Position numbers and translations under genes: made by a program. A DNA stretch of 64,000 bases from positions 27,183 to 91,182 of the forward strand of contig JAOTYM010000003.1 of NCBI GenBank assembly GCA_029861845.1, in the 5' to 3' direction. This document shows positions 25,936 to 34,343 of this stretch, piece by piece (within the stretch, counting starts at the first letter, position 1; every line of letters begins with the position of its first letter). Source of the stretch: Gammaproteobacteria bacterium (lineage in GTDB: Bacteria; Pseudomonadota; Gammaproteobacteria; Acidiferrobacterales; SPGG2). A model generated the notes under the pieces. That model made no database searches. It was not told the origin of the DNA and saw only the letters and a program-made list of their open reading frames with translations.

Positions 25936-26435
25936 ACTACGTTTTCTATCTATTTGTCGTGTCGGTGGGACTGATAACGGCGCTTGCTGCGATCAGCATC
26001 TGGTCCCCACGCCCACTCTGGGTGAAAGTCGGCGCATTGACGATAGCCGCTCTGCTTTTGCCTGCTGCTTATGTCAGTTTGGTAGAGTTGTTGAGCCGCC
26101 CAAAGCCGATCGCGCTCGAATGGGGGCACGGTGATCTATCCGAGGCGGTGGTATTACATGCTGACTGGCGAGAGGGTGAGAGCATTTACCTGTGGCTCAG
26201 GGTTCCCGGGATTGATGATCCGCGTGCATACGTGCTTCCTTGGGATCAAAAACAGGCCGAACAGCTGTTTGCCGCTCAGCGGGAGGCGGAGTCACGGCGG
26301 ACCGAAGTGCATGTTGAACGTCCCTTTGGTCGTGGCGAGGAGGAGAGTCAGCAACCAGTGTTTTATGCTGTACCGCAGCCAGCCCCACCACCCAAGGTGA
26401 GGCCGGTCAACAATACCTTCATCTACCAACCGTGA
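25932..26435 (+). CDS. Two-helix membrane protein, third member of the motor-like operon
   Basis: 167 residues with helices at about 4-24 and 32-54, then a soluble part (about 60-120) with strands, and a Pro-rich tail. I recognise no family. The ATGA overlap (25932-25935) with the preceding gene makes a shared transcript nearly certain. It probably completes a membrane complex with the channel and one-helix proteins. Confidence 0.65.
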   Translation: MNYVFYLFVVSVGLITALAAISIWSPRPLWVKVGALTIAALLLPAAYVSLVELLSRPKPIALEWGHGDLSEAVVLHADWREGESIYLWLRVPGIDDPRAYVLPWDQKQAEQLFAAQREAESRRTEVHVERPFGRGEEESQQPVFYAVPQPAPPPKVRPVNNTFIYQP

Positions 26436-26468
26436 TGTCGCCGGGCCGACCAGCCCGAATAAAATAGA

Positions 26469-28487
26469 TTAGGACTGGATGTGCGTCAGAGACTTGACCG
26501 GGTTTTCTGGAACCAGAGGTTTACCGCAGGCGTCTCGATAGTGCGTACTAAAGAAGTTGTACATAGTCCGCAGGCAACGCATGGCCCGGTTAGCATAGGC
26601 TTTGCCATGTTCCTGGCAGAGATCCTGGTGGCGTTCAGTGACCATGTCTTCCGAAATCTCTAACAGCGTCTTTTTCTGCCAGTCCGCAAAACACGCTTCC
26701 ATCATCTGTTTGTAGTTGTCAATCGTGCGGGCCTTGAGGCCCCTACGAGCCTGCAGAAATTCGTTGAACGCACCCCTTAGCGTATTCACCGCAGTATGGT
26801 CCTGCGGTTGTGGTTCAAACTCGATCGTATAGGAGTTCAGTTCTGCCTCGGCGTTTTCGGTGTTCGTGTCCATATCAGGTGCGGCATCGCCGTTGGCGCG
26901 CTCTTGCTCTGCAAACTCCAACATAATTTCCTCTTGTGCGGCACCCGCATCGTCGGTCAGCCCATTGAGTTGACAATCATTTGCTTCAAGGGCTTGCCAC
27001 AGCTCACTACTAGGCCCATCCAGCACTTCGCGCAGCTCTTCGGCTAGCGCGTTGAATGCTAGCAGGTCGCCCTTTTGGTGGTAAGTTTGCAGCAGTTTGA
27101 GCTTCAATTCTTGGCGCGCCGGATCCGCGACAAGCGCTTCTTTCAATGTTGTCTCGGCGTGATCGTAGCTACCGGCGGACAGATAAACATCCGCTTCGGC
27201 GATCGGATCTAACGCCTCTGACGAGACGGTTGCGATGCCGCCATCGAGGATCTCGCTGCGACGACGGGATAACCCGCTGCGTCTGTCGGCGGCAACCGGA
27301 ATGGATCTTTTCCGACGGTCGCTGTTGGCGCGCCTACCTTGCCGGCGACGATGCGCGTCAGCACGTCTACTACCGTTACCGTCGGTGTGAGTTTCATCTT
27401 CTGACGCATTTGTTGACACGGCGACCTTAGGAGCGGGCGCTCTTTTTTGGGATTGAAGCGTGATGTTGTGCCGGCGGAGATCGACGACGAGAACGACAAG
27501 CCCACCTGCGATAAGCACGAATCCACCTATCAAGATAGCAACCAACCCTAATACCCACCGTGGGTGTTCACGTATGAACGCGGTTGCCACGTTTAGCATC
27601 CCTTGTACCTTTGGGGCAGCCGCCAGAGGGGCTTGCTGCGCCCGTCTTGTCTGTTGCATAGTGCCCGCCTTAGCCTCAGGAGCTACTGCTCGTGCCTCAT
27701 CCCTCGATATCTGGGGCTGAGCCTGTACTAACGGTGGCTGTGTTTTGGCAGTCATTTGTTCTGCGACTCGGTGCATGGTCTCGGTTTCGACCGGCGGGTT
27801 TACAACTTCGGTACTGTCCCCGAGTTCGTCGAGTTTATTCGATGATGTGGCTGTGCTTTGCTCGGTCGTGGTCACTGGGCTGTCTTGTCCACGTGGCGCT
27901 ATCTCAACGAGAACGCGCGGCGGGGACAAAACTGCCGGCGCCGAAGTTGGTTCGGGTGCCGCGGCGCCTGGTTGTTGTGCAGCAGCGAAGGGTTGTTCAG
28001 GTTGGGGTATAAATTCGGGTTTGAGCTCGTCAACTCCGGTCGACACTTTTTGCTGCCCCTTAGCTGCATTCGTCACCGTGTTGGCGGGATCGACAAGCGC
28101 CGAGAAATCGTGGACCAGGTATCCTCCCGACCACACCGCATGTAACGTGAACTGCAAGATGGGCTCGCTAAGCGATTCTTCCGAACCGAGTCGTAGAGCA
28201 TAGTGGCCGTCCGCTCGTTTCGCGACGGTAACTTTGATCTCGGGTTGGTTTTCGAGTTCGGCGGCACCAAAGTGGGCCAGGGGCGCGACGCTGGGGAGCA
28301 GGCTCTCGATCTCGTCTTCAGTGATGGAGAGCAATTCGATCTCGGCCTCGAGCGGTGCGTGCAAGCGGGAATAGACAAAAAGTTTCCCCACCTCGAGGGC
28401 GTGGGCAACAGTGGGCATGAGCACCATCATGGTGCCGATCACCAGAGCCTTCAGCGCTCGCTGGATCCCGCTCTTCTGTCGGTGCAT
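26469..28487 (-). CDS. FimV-like protein fused to a tyrosine-recombinase core-binding domain
   Basis: 672 residues from ATG 28487, with CAGGACC before it; an ATG 16 codons upstream has a poor ribosome site. The order is: signal peptide (about 8-30), a FimV N-terminal region (LEVGKLFVYSRLHAPLEAEI, about 30-140), a Pro/Ala/Gln linker, one membrane helix (about 315-340), a TPR-like segment (ADVYLSAGSYDHAETTLKEA), an acidic stretch and, at about 570-672, a SAM-like core-binding domain (FLQARRGLKARTIDNYKQMM to NPVKSL). No catalytic integrase domain follows. FimV proteins organise polar structures; the recombinase segment is unexpected. It converges with the motor-like operon. Confidence 0.75.
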   Translation of the reverse strand: MHRQKSGIQRALKALVIGTMMVLMPTVAHALEVGKLFVYSRLHAPLEAEIELLSITEDEIESLLPSVAPLAHFGAAELENQPEIKVTVAKRADGHYALRLGSEESLSEPILQFTLHAVWSGGYLVHDFSALVDPANTVTNAAKGQQKVSTGVDELKPEFIPQPEQPFAAAQQPGAAAPEPTSAPAVLSPPRVLVEIAPRGQDSPVTTTEQSTATSSNKLDELGDSTEVVNPPVETETMHRVAEQMTAKTQPPLVQAQPQISRDEARAVAPEAKAGTMQQTRRAQQAPLAAAPKVQGMLNVATAFIREHPRWVLGLVAILIGGFVLIAGGLVVLVVDLRRHNITLQSQKRAPAPKVAVSTNASEDETHTDGNGSRRADAHRRRQGRRANSDRRKRSIPVAADRRSGLSRRRSEILDGGIATVSSEALDPIAEADVYLSAGSYDHAETTLKEALVADPARQELKLKLLQTYHQKGDLLAFNALAEELREVLDGPSSELWQALEANDCQLNGLTDDAGAAQEEIMLEFAEQERANGDAAPDMDTNTENAEAELNSYTIEFEPQPQDHTAVNTLRGAFNEFLQARRGLKARTIDNYKQMMEACFADWQKKTLLEISEDMVTERHQDLCQEHGKAYANRAMRCLRTMYNFFSTHYRDACGKPLVPENPVKSLTHIQS

Positions 28488-28646
28488 GTTCTGGTCCTGC
28501 CTTTGCCCGTGTTTCCGACCCACATGGGCATCCATTGCCGCGGGAGGCCGTATCAGCCCTTTTTTGCGGGTGCGACCACTGCCGTCCGTATGACCGCTGA
28601 CATATAAAAAGCGTTACTTTTTAGGTACTTGCCTAACAGTCCGCGA

Positions 28647-29041
28647 TTAGGCGGCCGCAACCGGCGAATATGGGTTGCAAGTACTGTGCCGCCCCCGCGA
28701 GTCCTGGGGGGCATAAACCCCGGCGATTCGTGGGGTGGCCAAACGGGTCGATGGGTCTTCTAATGCCGCATCCACCAGCGCCAGAATGCTAGCCGGTAGG
28801 ACGACCCCCCCATGCCCACGCTGGTGATGTCGGCACCGAAGATTTTTCCGCCATCGGTGATCGGTGTCATGTCGCCATAGCCGACGGTGGTCAAGGATGC
28901 CGCGCCCCGCCACATCGTGGCCGGTATACGGCCGAACGCCTCGGGCTGTGCATGGTGTTCGAAGAGATAAATGACGCTTGCAGCCAAAATGAGAAATGAC
29001 AAACAAAATAAAAAGGGCAGCGCAGAAAGAATGCGCTTCTT
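28647..29041 (-). pseudogene. Voltage-gated-type potassium channel, pore remnant
   Basis: On the minus strand a frame reads SFLILAASVIYLFEHHAQPE, then MWRGAASLTTVGYGDMTP, the S5-pore part with the selectivity filter TVGYG. Near 28800 the continuation (VVLPASILALVDAAL, the S6 helix) is in another frame. A stop sits just before the first residues and S1-S4 are missing. It is a truncated and frameshifted relic. Confidence 0.75.
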
Positions 29042-29250
29042 CCTTTAGTACTGAAAATTAAACCCCGATCCTGCTAGTGTTGTCCTTGGGTGACGCTACT
29101 TCGGCGAGTAGGTTCTTTTGCCTAATGTCTTTTGCATCCGTTATGTTCCGGCTGGGGCGGTTCCGTCGTAGGGCTATCGACCATTGTTGGGTAAACTTTA
29201 TGTGCTCAACTGCGATTCGCAGGTTGCTTCAAGGCTGGTAGCGTAACGAT
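29041..29250. other. Intergenic region
   Basis: No coding frame or regulatory site that I can support. Downstream the first clear start is the small membrane protein at 29251. Confidence 0.3.
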
Positions 29251-29454
29251 ATGCAATGGTGGATGATCCTTGCGACCGGATTCCTGCTGTTGGGTATAGG
29301 TGGGATTCTTACCGGTATTCGACTCTCCAAAAGAAGCGAGAGGATGTTCAAAACAGAGCTGCGACATACTGACGACGAACTGCATGCGGACAAGGCCGAG
29401 TATCCCCATGATACCGAAGCACAGGCTACGAAAACCCTAAGCCGCAAACACTGA
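29251..29454 (+). CDS. Small single-helix membrane protein
   Basis: 67 residues: one helix (about 4-26, WWMILATGFLLLGIGGILTG) and a charged cytoplasmic tail rich in Glu, Lys and His. No strong ribosome site is visible. The next gene starts 2 bases after its stop, which supports coupling and so a real gene. I do not recognise the family. Confidence 0.5.
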   Translation: MQWWMILATGFLLLGIGGILTGIRLSKRSERMFKTELRHTDDELHADKAEYPHDTEAQATKTLSRKH

Positions 29455-29456
29455 AG

Positions 29457-30074
29457 ATGCGCAAACCTGGATCCATGCGTGGGCTAGAAGAACTCGGGCG
29501 CGTGCGACTTAGCCCGAATTTCTACATGCGTGATTTCCTCTATTCTGAAATCGCTAACTTCTATGCCATCCCCAACATTCCGGAATATCCCGATATCGCT
29601 ATTGCCACGGGAACACCACTATGTGAGGAATTACTCGAGCCATTACAGGCAACCTTTGGCCGTATTACGGTTCGTTCCGGCTATCGTGCGGTAGCGGTGA
29701 CTGCGTTCGGCAACAAGCGGGGAGAAGGCGCTAGCATCGAGGCCAATGCCGCTTACCATGTCTGGGATCTACGAGATTCCGAAGGGTGCCTAGGCGCAGC
29801 CGCCTGTATCGTGATTCCTTGGTTTGCCGATCGCTACGAGGAGGGGGCTGACTGGCGTGAACTCGCCTGGTGGATTCATGATCATCTGCCTTATTCGCAC
29901 CTTCAATTCTTCCCCAAGCTCTGCGCCTTCAACATTCAGTGGCATGAGCGGCCGGTGCGAAGGATCGACAGTTTCGTCGCTCCCAAAGGCTGTCTCACTA
30001 GGCCCGGTATGCCGAATCATGAAGGTAGCCATTCGACGTGGTATCGAGGGTTCCCGACCCTATCGGGTACCTAG
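29457..30074 (+). CDS. M15-like peptidase family protein (D-Ala-D-Ala carboxypeptidase fold)
   Basis: 205 residues without a signal peptide. SPNFYMRDFLYSEIANFYAI opens the domain; FGRITVRSGYR and HVWDLRD follow (His-x3-Asp, where M15 zinc enzymes have His-x6-Asp), then DHLPYSHLQFF. This matches the layout of M15 proteins active on peptide stems, but the zinc ligands are not certain from inspection. It is coupled to the preceding small membrane protein and convergent with the gene at 30099. Confidence 0.5.
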   Translation: MRKPGSMRGLEELGRVRLSPNFYMRDFLYSEIANFYAIPNIPEYPDIAIATGTPLCEELLEPLQATFGRITVRSGYRAVAVTAFGNKRGEGASIEANAAYHVWDLRDSEGCLGAAACIVIPWFADRYEEGADWRELAWWIHDHLPYSHLQFFPKLCAFNIQWHERPVRRIDSFVAPKGCLTRPGMPNHEGSHSTWYRGFPTLSGT

Positions 30075-30098
30075 GTTCTACCTTCCGAAGTCACCAGA

Positions 30099-30563
30099 TC
30101 AATCCAGCGCGGTTGAAGAGCCATGGATTTTTTCGGCATCTGCACGGTTCCAGTAGCGGTTGGGATTGTCTTTATCATCTATATATTTGGAACGGCTACC
30201 CCAGATTTCCTGGATATGGATAGTCGGTTCTTCGTTACAATGTACTGCAAATACGGTGTCGAAAACCTTATCTAGAATCTCAGAGTTTGGCGGGATGGAG
30301 AATGTGATCTCAACCGCTGACGTGTTTTGCATCGTGTCCTCGAGGCCCGCATGCGATCCTTCGAGCGCGTGAAAGCGCTGATAACCGGGCGCCGTTATGT
30401 AGAGACATTTATCGTAAGCCCCCTGTTTCAACGAGATCTTCTCGTTAAGTGCATCGATCACGGGGTCAACACCATCGATTGGTGTCTGGATCTTGACCAG
30501 CCACTCCCGGGCAAGTTGGGTGGACTCGGTTTCGAAACTGTCAAGACTATGTCGGTTTTGCAT
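30099..30563 (-). CDS. Conserved-looking protein of unknown function
   Basis: 154 residues, soluble, mildly acidic, no membrane segment. The middle section (LYITAPGYQRFHALEGSHAG and VEITFSIPPNSEILDKVFDT) and the C-terminal HIQEIWGSRSKYIDDKDNPN are well-ordered protein text. GGAG lies 8 bases before the ATG. It is 25 bases downstream of the ArsR gene on the same strand and likely cotranscribed, so it may belong to the response that ArsR controls. Confidence 0.65.
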   Translation of the reverse strand: MQNRHSLDSFETESTQLAREWLVKIQTPIDGVDPVIDALNEKISLKQGAYDKCLYITAPGYQRFHALEGSHAGLEDTMQNTSAVEITFSIPPNSEILDKVFDTVFAVHCNEEPTIHIQEIWGSRSKYIDDKDNPNRYWNRADAEKIHGSSTALD

Positions 30564-30588
30564 ATCTATCTCCGTCTGTTTCGTTCCC

Positions 30589-31299
30589 CTAAGTAAGGAA
30601 CGCCCGTTGTAGCGCCTTCACATCGACACCGAGGAGTTTCTTGATACCTCGATGGCCCGTATCGGTTACGTGAACCTCGCGGCTGTTAGGTCGTTTGCGT
30701 AGCCAGCCCTTATTTACGAGCGTGTCTGTCATGGCCTGACCAAGACTGCCACCGAGATGGGGTTTGCGTTCGCTCCAGTCGAGACACTGGCGGGCGAACA
30801 AGCGTCGACCCTTACGAATCTCGACAAGATCGATATCGAGATCCCTAAAAAAGTGTCTGCCTGTGGGAGAAACGAGGAAGTCATCATCACCAACGGGCTT
30901 AATCACATCATGCTCCCGCAGTGCTTCTGTCAATGCCATGCCCACGTAACCCGCGAGGTGGCCATAGCAAGTTCTAGCGAAACAGATATCGTCTTTCCGT
31001 TTGGCGGCGGGTTTGGCCTTTGTACTGGGTGCAATACCGGCGAGCGCTTCGATTGCATCGGCGATATCGGGCGATGCGAGACGATAGAAATGGTGTCGGC
31101 CTTGCGGCAGGATATCGAGTAAGCCGGCACCGTCGAGTTTGCTCAGGTGAAAACTAGCCGTTTGCGGTGTTACTCCTGCCCCGTGCGCAAGCTCTCGTGC
31201 GGTTAGGGCGCGGCCATCAAGGAGAGCGGCCACGATCGTGGCCCGGGTCTGATCCCCGAGCAAGGTGCCAATAACGGCGATATCGGTAGCTGCTAGCAT
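30589..31299 (-). CDS. ArsR-family winged-helix regulator with extra C-terminal domain
   Basis: 236 residues. Residues 1-90 form the winged helix; the recognition helix is ELAHGAGVTPQTASFHLSKL. The additional 140 residues contain a conserved-looking block (CFARTCYGHLAGYVGMAL) and end in LLGVDVKALQRAFL; this long ArsR type is common and its signal is unknown. Cys residues in that block could bind a thiol-reactive or metal ligand. A palindromic operator lies at 31305-31349, directly upstream. It is third in a row on the minus strand after the MFS and glycosylase genes. Confidence 0.88.
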   Translation of the reverse strand: MLAATDIAVIGTLLGDQTRATIVAALLDGRALTARELAHGAGVTPQTASFHLSKLDGAGLLDILPQGRHHFYRLASPDIADAIEALAGIAPSTKAKPAAKRKDDICFARTCYGHLAGYVGMALTEALREHDVIKPVGDDDFLVSPTGRHFFRDLDIDLVEIRKGRRLFARQCLDWSERKPHLGGSLGQAMTDTLVNKGWLRKRPNSREVHVTDTGHRGIKKLLGVDVKALQRAFLT

Positions 31300-31304
31300 A
31301 ATAT

Positions 31305-31349
31305 GATGATTATCGATCTGTTATCATAGATCGATAATCATCGATCTAT
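31305..31349. promoter_or_regulatory. Long palindromic operator next to the ArsR gene
   Basis: Two overlapping palindromes. A perfect 15-base inverted repeat has arms GATGATTATCGATCT (31305-31319) and its complement (31328-31342) with an 8-base spacer. A second has arms ATAGATCGAT (31326-31335) and ATCGATCTAT (31340-31349) with spacer AATC. It lies 5 bases before the ArsR start and overlaps the stop of the glycosylase gene. Autoregulation by the ArsR protein is the simple reading. Confidence 0.8.
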
Positions 31350-32575
31350 GCTTGTATGTCAACTGGCGTGCGTGCCAGCGACGCGCGTAGGCTTCGGGCG
31401 AGGTTGCCGCGCCGAGTAAGCGCGATATTTTTCAAACCCAGCCAGGCGGTGAGTCTATATAATTCTTGCGCGAGCGCCTGCGATACGTGTTCCCTGTCAA
31501 TGGCAACTTCGCCGTGGACGGCGAGAACGCATAGGGTCTGGCTCGATCGATCGACCTTAAGGTCTGTACGCGCTACCAGCCGTTCATTAAGCAGAAACGG
31601 CAAGACATAATAGCCATGTTTGCGTTTTTCGGCCGGCGTATAGATTTCAAGCCGATAGCGAAAGTCGAATAGCTTTTCCGTGCGTGAACGTTCCCATATC
31701 AGTGGGTCAAACGGGGACAGGAGCGCCGACCCAGGCACACGGCGCGGTATCCGGGCATGCGGATCAAGATAGGCGCACCCGCGCCAACTATCCACCTGTA
31801 CCGATAGGAGGTCTCCATTCTCCACAAGCTCAGCAACGCACTGTTTGCTGTTGGTCGTAGGTAGGCGAAAGTAGTCGCGTAGATCTGCCTCGGTTGCAAC
31901 ACCAAGGGCGCGGGCGGCGAGTCGCACCAATTCGCGTTGAGCTTCCGGTTCAGTCGGTGTGGGTAGTGCAATGATGTCCGGCGGTAATACCCGCTCAGTC
32001 AGGTCGTACACTCGCTCGAAACGGCGGCGCGTATAAGCGGTGATCTCACCGGACCAAAACAAGTACTCGAGTGCAATCTTACCATCGCCCCAACTCCACG
32101 AACCACCTGATCGACCTCGGTTGCTGAGCTCCCGGGCACTCAATGGACCCCGATCTCGAATCTCATCCAGAACGGAATCGATGTAACGACGTTGGCACCG
32201 TACTGCCCTCACCACATGGCCATAGACACCTTCCAGTTCTCTAGCCCGCGCCATCCGCCAACGCAATAGTGGGTGCAGTGCGAGCGGCAGTAAGGAGGCC
32301 TCGTGGCCCCAGTACTCGAAAAGTTCACGCCGATGCGGGTCGAACGCCTTGGTGTTAAATGTCGCGATATTGTAAGCACCGACGCGTGAGAAAGCCGGTA
32401 AATAGTGCGACCGCACCAACACGTTGATAGAGTCGATCTGGAGTAGGCTCATTCGTTCAATCGCTTTTCTAACTCGCGGCCAGGTGGCTCGAGTTTGTGA
32501 GCGCTGTTCGCCAAAGCCCTGTGCGGCGAGGGTGATGCGGCGCGCTTCAGCCAAACTGATGTGATTTGCTGCCAA
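31346..32575 (-). CDS. YcaQ/AlkZ-like DNA glycosylase (HTH_42 family)
   Basis: 409 residues with winged-helix segments (PF06224). The active-site-type motif QxD occurs in MSLLQIDSINVL (about residue 46), as in YcaQ/AlkX; AlkZ proteins have QxQ. FEYWGHEASLLPLALHPLLR, SRWSWGDGK-like text (SWSWGDGK) and SPFDPLIWERSRTEKLFDF are family hallmarks. These enzymes unhook DNA interstrand crosslinks and excise bulky N7-alkyl adducts. The MFS gene lies 29 bases upstream on the same strand, so efflux and repair are probably coexpressed. Confidence 0.88.
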   Translation of the reverse strand: MAANHISLAEARRITLAAQGFGEQRSQTRATWPRVRKAIERMSLLQIDSINVLVRSHYLPAFSRVGAYNIATFNTKAFDPHRRELFEYWGHEASLLPLALHPLLRWRMARARELEGVYGHVVRAVRCQRRYIDSVLDEIRDRGPLSARELSNRGRSGGSWSWGDGKIALEYLFWSGEITAYTRRRFERVYDLTERVLPPDIIALPTPTEPEAQRELVRLAARALGVATEADLRDYFRLPTTNSKQCVAELVENGDLLSVQVDSWRGCAYLDPHARIPRRVPGSALLSPFDPLIWERSRTEKLFDFRYRLEIYTPAEKRKHGYYVLPFLLNERLVARTDLKVDRSSQTLCVLAVHGEVAIDREHVSQALAQELYRLTAWLGLKNIALTRRGNLARSLRASLARTPVDIQA

Positions 32576-32604
32576 CTCTCCTTCCCTCGAATTGACTCGT
32601 AAGT

Positions 32605-33807
32605 TTACGGTTTTTTTCCGGTTACTGCCGACCTCGTAATGCTCAAGACGACAAATACCAAGAGCAGCATCGCTGCATAACCCAACAACACGGTAGCCAT
32701 GGTCTCCGGTGTCAAGCCTTCAAGACCAGCGATCACCCACGAAGCAATCGCAAGCGAGCCCGAAAATGCAAGACGGCCAGCCAAGCTCTGCATTGATAGA
32801 TAGGTGGCGCGGATGTTAGTGGAAAGACGCGCGTGAATCACGCCGTGTATGATCGGTCTTGATAACGCGTCCGGTATGCTACGAAGCAGCATTAGGGAAA
32901 TCACGATTGGGTGTAGTAACAGCGCCATCCCAACGATGATGATGCCTTCCAGCAACAAGCTAGCCAGCAAGGTGCCGACAACGCCAAACTGGTCTCTCGC
33001 CCTGACGGCTTGGCGGCTCGCCCATGCCGAGAGCAACATCGCCAGTGCAACTACGACACCGGAGACTAGCGGTGTGACCGCAAACTCAGCTGCCGGCAAC
33101 TCGAATAGAAATTTCAAGTAAGGCTGCAGAAACTCATAGGGCACGTGAATGAAGACCGTCATTGCGCTCGAAAAGGCAAAAAGCCAGAGTAGAGTGCGAT
33201 CGCCAAGTCGGCCCACTGTCGCGATCAACTGCCGACCCGGTGTGTAGGCATGTTTCGTTGCAACTAATGGCTCCGTAAATTGCCAGGCAATTAGAAAGCC
33301 GACCGAGGTAGCAACTGCAGTGAGCACGTAGGCAATGCGTAGATCGAACCCAGCCAATGCGCCACCGATCAACGCCGACCCGCCCAGGGCAAGAAATCCA
33401 TAACTGCGGGCGCGGCCTTCAAAGTGGACGAATTCCTCGGCACGGCCAAGGGCTGCTAACGAATCGTAGAGCAGGGCGCTGTCACTGCCGGAGCGGAACG
33501 CCATGCTCACTGCCAACAACAGTTGTGCCGCTAAGAAAGGTAAAAACGAGTGGCTAACTGCAAACACCAGGCAACCGGCGGTGGCTGAGGCCATAGAGAT
33601 CAACAGGGTCAGACGCCGCCCCAAACGGTCGGAAAAGTAACCGGATGGCACTTCAAACGCGACCACACCAAGGTAATAGACCGCCTCCAGCAACAAGGCC
33701 TGCTTGGCCGGCACCGCCGATAGGAGGTATAGGAAAAAGACCGGAAACCAGAAGAACAGGTTCTGAGTAACCTCATAGACAAGGTAGAGGCGGAGATTGC
33801 GCTCCAT
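32605..33807 (-). CDS. MFS transporter (drug/H+ antiporter-like)
   Basis: 400 residues with about twelve helices. The loop 2-3 motif is GYFSDRLGRRLTLLISMASA. The N-terminus MERNLRLYLVYEVTQNLFFW and the middle loop fit exporters of the DHA type. Substrate is unknown. It is the first gene of the MFS, glycosylase, ArsR series; a pump placed next to an alkylation/crosslink repair glycosylase suggests export of a DNA-damaging compound. Confidence 0.83.
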   Translation of the reverse strand: MERNLRLYLVYEVTQNLFFWFPVFFLYLLSAVPAKQALLLEAVYYLGVVAFEVPSGYFSDRLGRRLTLLISMASATAGCLVFAVSHSFLPFLAAQLLLAVSMAFRSGSDSALLYDSLAALGRAEEFVHFEGRARSYGFLALGGSALIGGALAGFDLRIAYVLTAVATSVGFLIAWQFTEPLVATKHAYTPGRQLIATVGRLGDRTLLWLFAFSSAMTVFIHVPYEFLQPYLKFLFELPAAEFAVTPLVSGVVVALAMLLSAWASRQAVRARDQFGVVGTLLASLLLEGIIIVGMALLLHPIVISLMLLRSIPDALSRPIIHGVIHARLSTNIRATYLSMQSLAGRLAFSGSLAIASWVIAGLEGLTPETMATVLLGYAAMLLLVFVVLSITRSAVTGKKP

Positions 33808-33924
33808 AGGCTAGCCAGGCCGGTTAAATTGGTCTTTGTCGTCTGTGCATTAGGGCAGTATGCCAGGCGGGTAGGTAGCCTAGTCCGATGGTCGGGTCTT
33901 ACCTAGCACCCATGCCTGAAATGT

Positions 33925-34066
33925 GGTATATTTTAATTGACTGCACGGCCGCGGTTTATGAATGTAGGTCTTTTCGGAAAATCCCTCTCAAGGTTCGCCC
34001 GTAATCTCCCTTTTGTAATCTGCACGTAAGGTCATTTCGATTAATTTATTTGAGGATCATTAAGTT
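33925..34066 (+). promoter_or_regulatory. Conserved promoter and 5' leader of the second cold-shock gene
   Basis: An extended -10 GGTATATT sits at 33925-33932. The leader from about 33957 shares GGTCTTTTCGGAA, CAAGGTTCGCC and CTGCACG, in the same order and spacing, with the leader at 19586. The ribosome site TTGAGGATC-like text (TGAGGATC, 34051-34058) precedes ATG 34067. Confidence 0.6.
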
Positions 34067-34273
34067 ATGCGTACGGGAACTGTAAAGTGGTTCAGTGAAT
34101 CCAAAGGATTTGGTTTTATCACGCCGCAGGATGGCGGCAAGGACGTTTTTGTCCACCACTCCGCAATTACGGGCACAGGTTTTAAGTCCCTGGTTGAGGG
34201 GCAACGTGTTAGCTTTGATGTCAAAGAGGGGCCGAAGGGGTTGCAAGCGGTCGACGTGACTGCCAGCGGCTAA
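34067..34273 (+). CDS. CspA-family cold-shock protein
   Basis: 68 residues with [15 protein letters not shown] and DVFVHHSAI. It is nearly identical to the paralogue at 19700 over the first 45 residues; the C-terminal 20 differ ([20 protein letters not shown]). The gene copies share promoter, leader and terminator style, so they are recent duplicates or under the same selection. A terminator follows. Confidence 0.93.
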   Translation: MRTGTVKWFSESKGFGFITPQDGGKDVFVHHSAITGTGFKSLVEGQRVSFDVKEGPKGLQAVDVTASG

Positions 34274-34300
34274 CGTTCAGCGTCAGGAGATTTGACATGG

Positions 34301-34331
34301 AAACCCCGCCAATCGGCGGGGTTTCTTTTTT
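34301..34331 (+). terminator. Rho-independent terminator of the second cold-shock gene
   Basis: Perfect 10-base arms AAACCCCGCC (34301-34310) and GGCGGGGTTT (34315-34324) with loop AATC, then CTTTTTT. Confidence 0.92.
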
Positions 34332-34343
34332 CGCCACCGTAGA

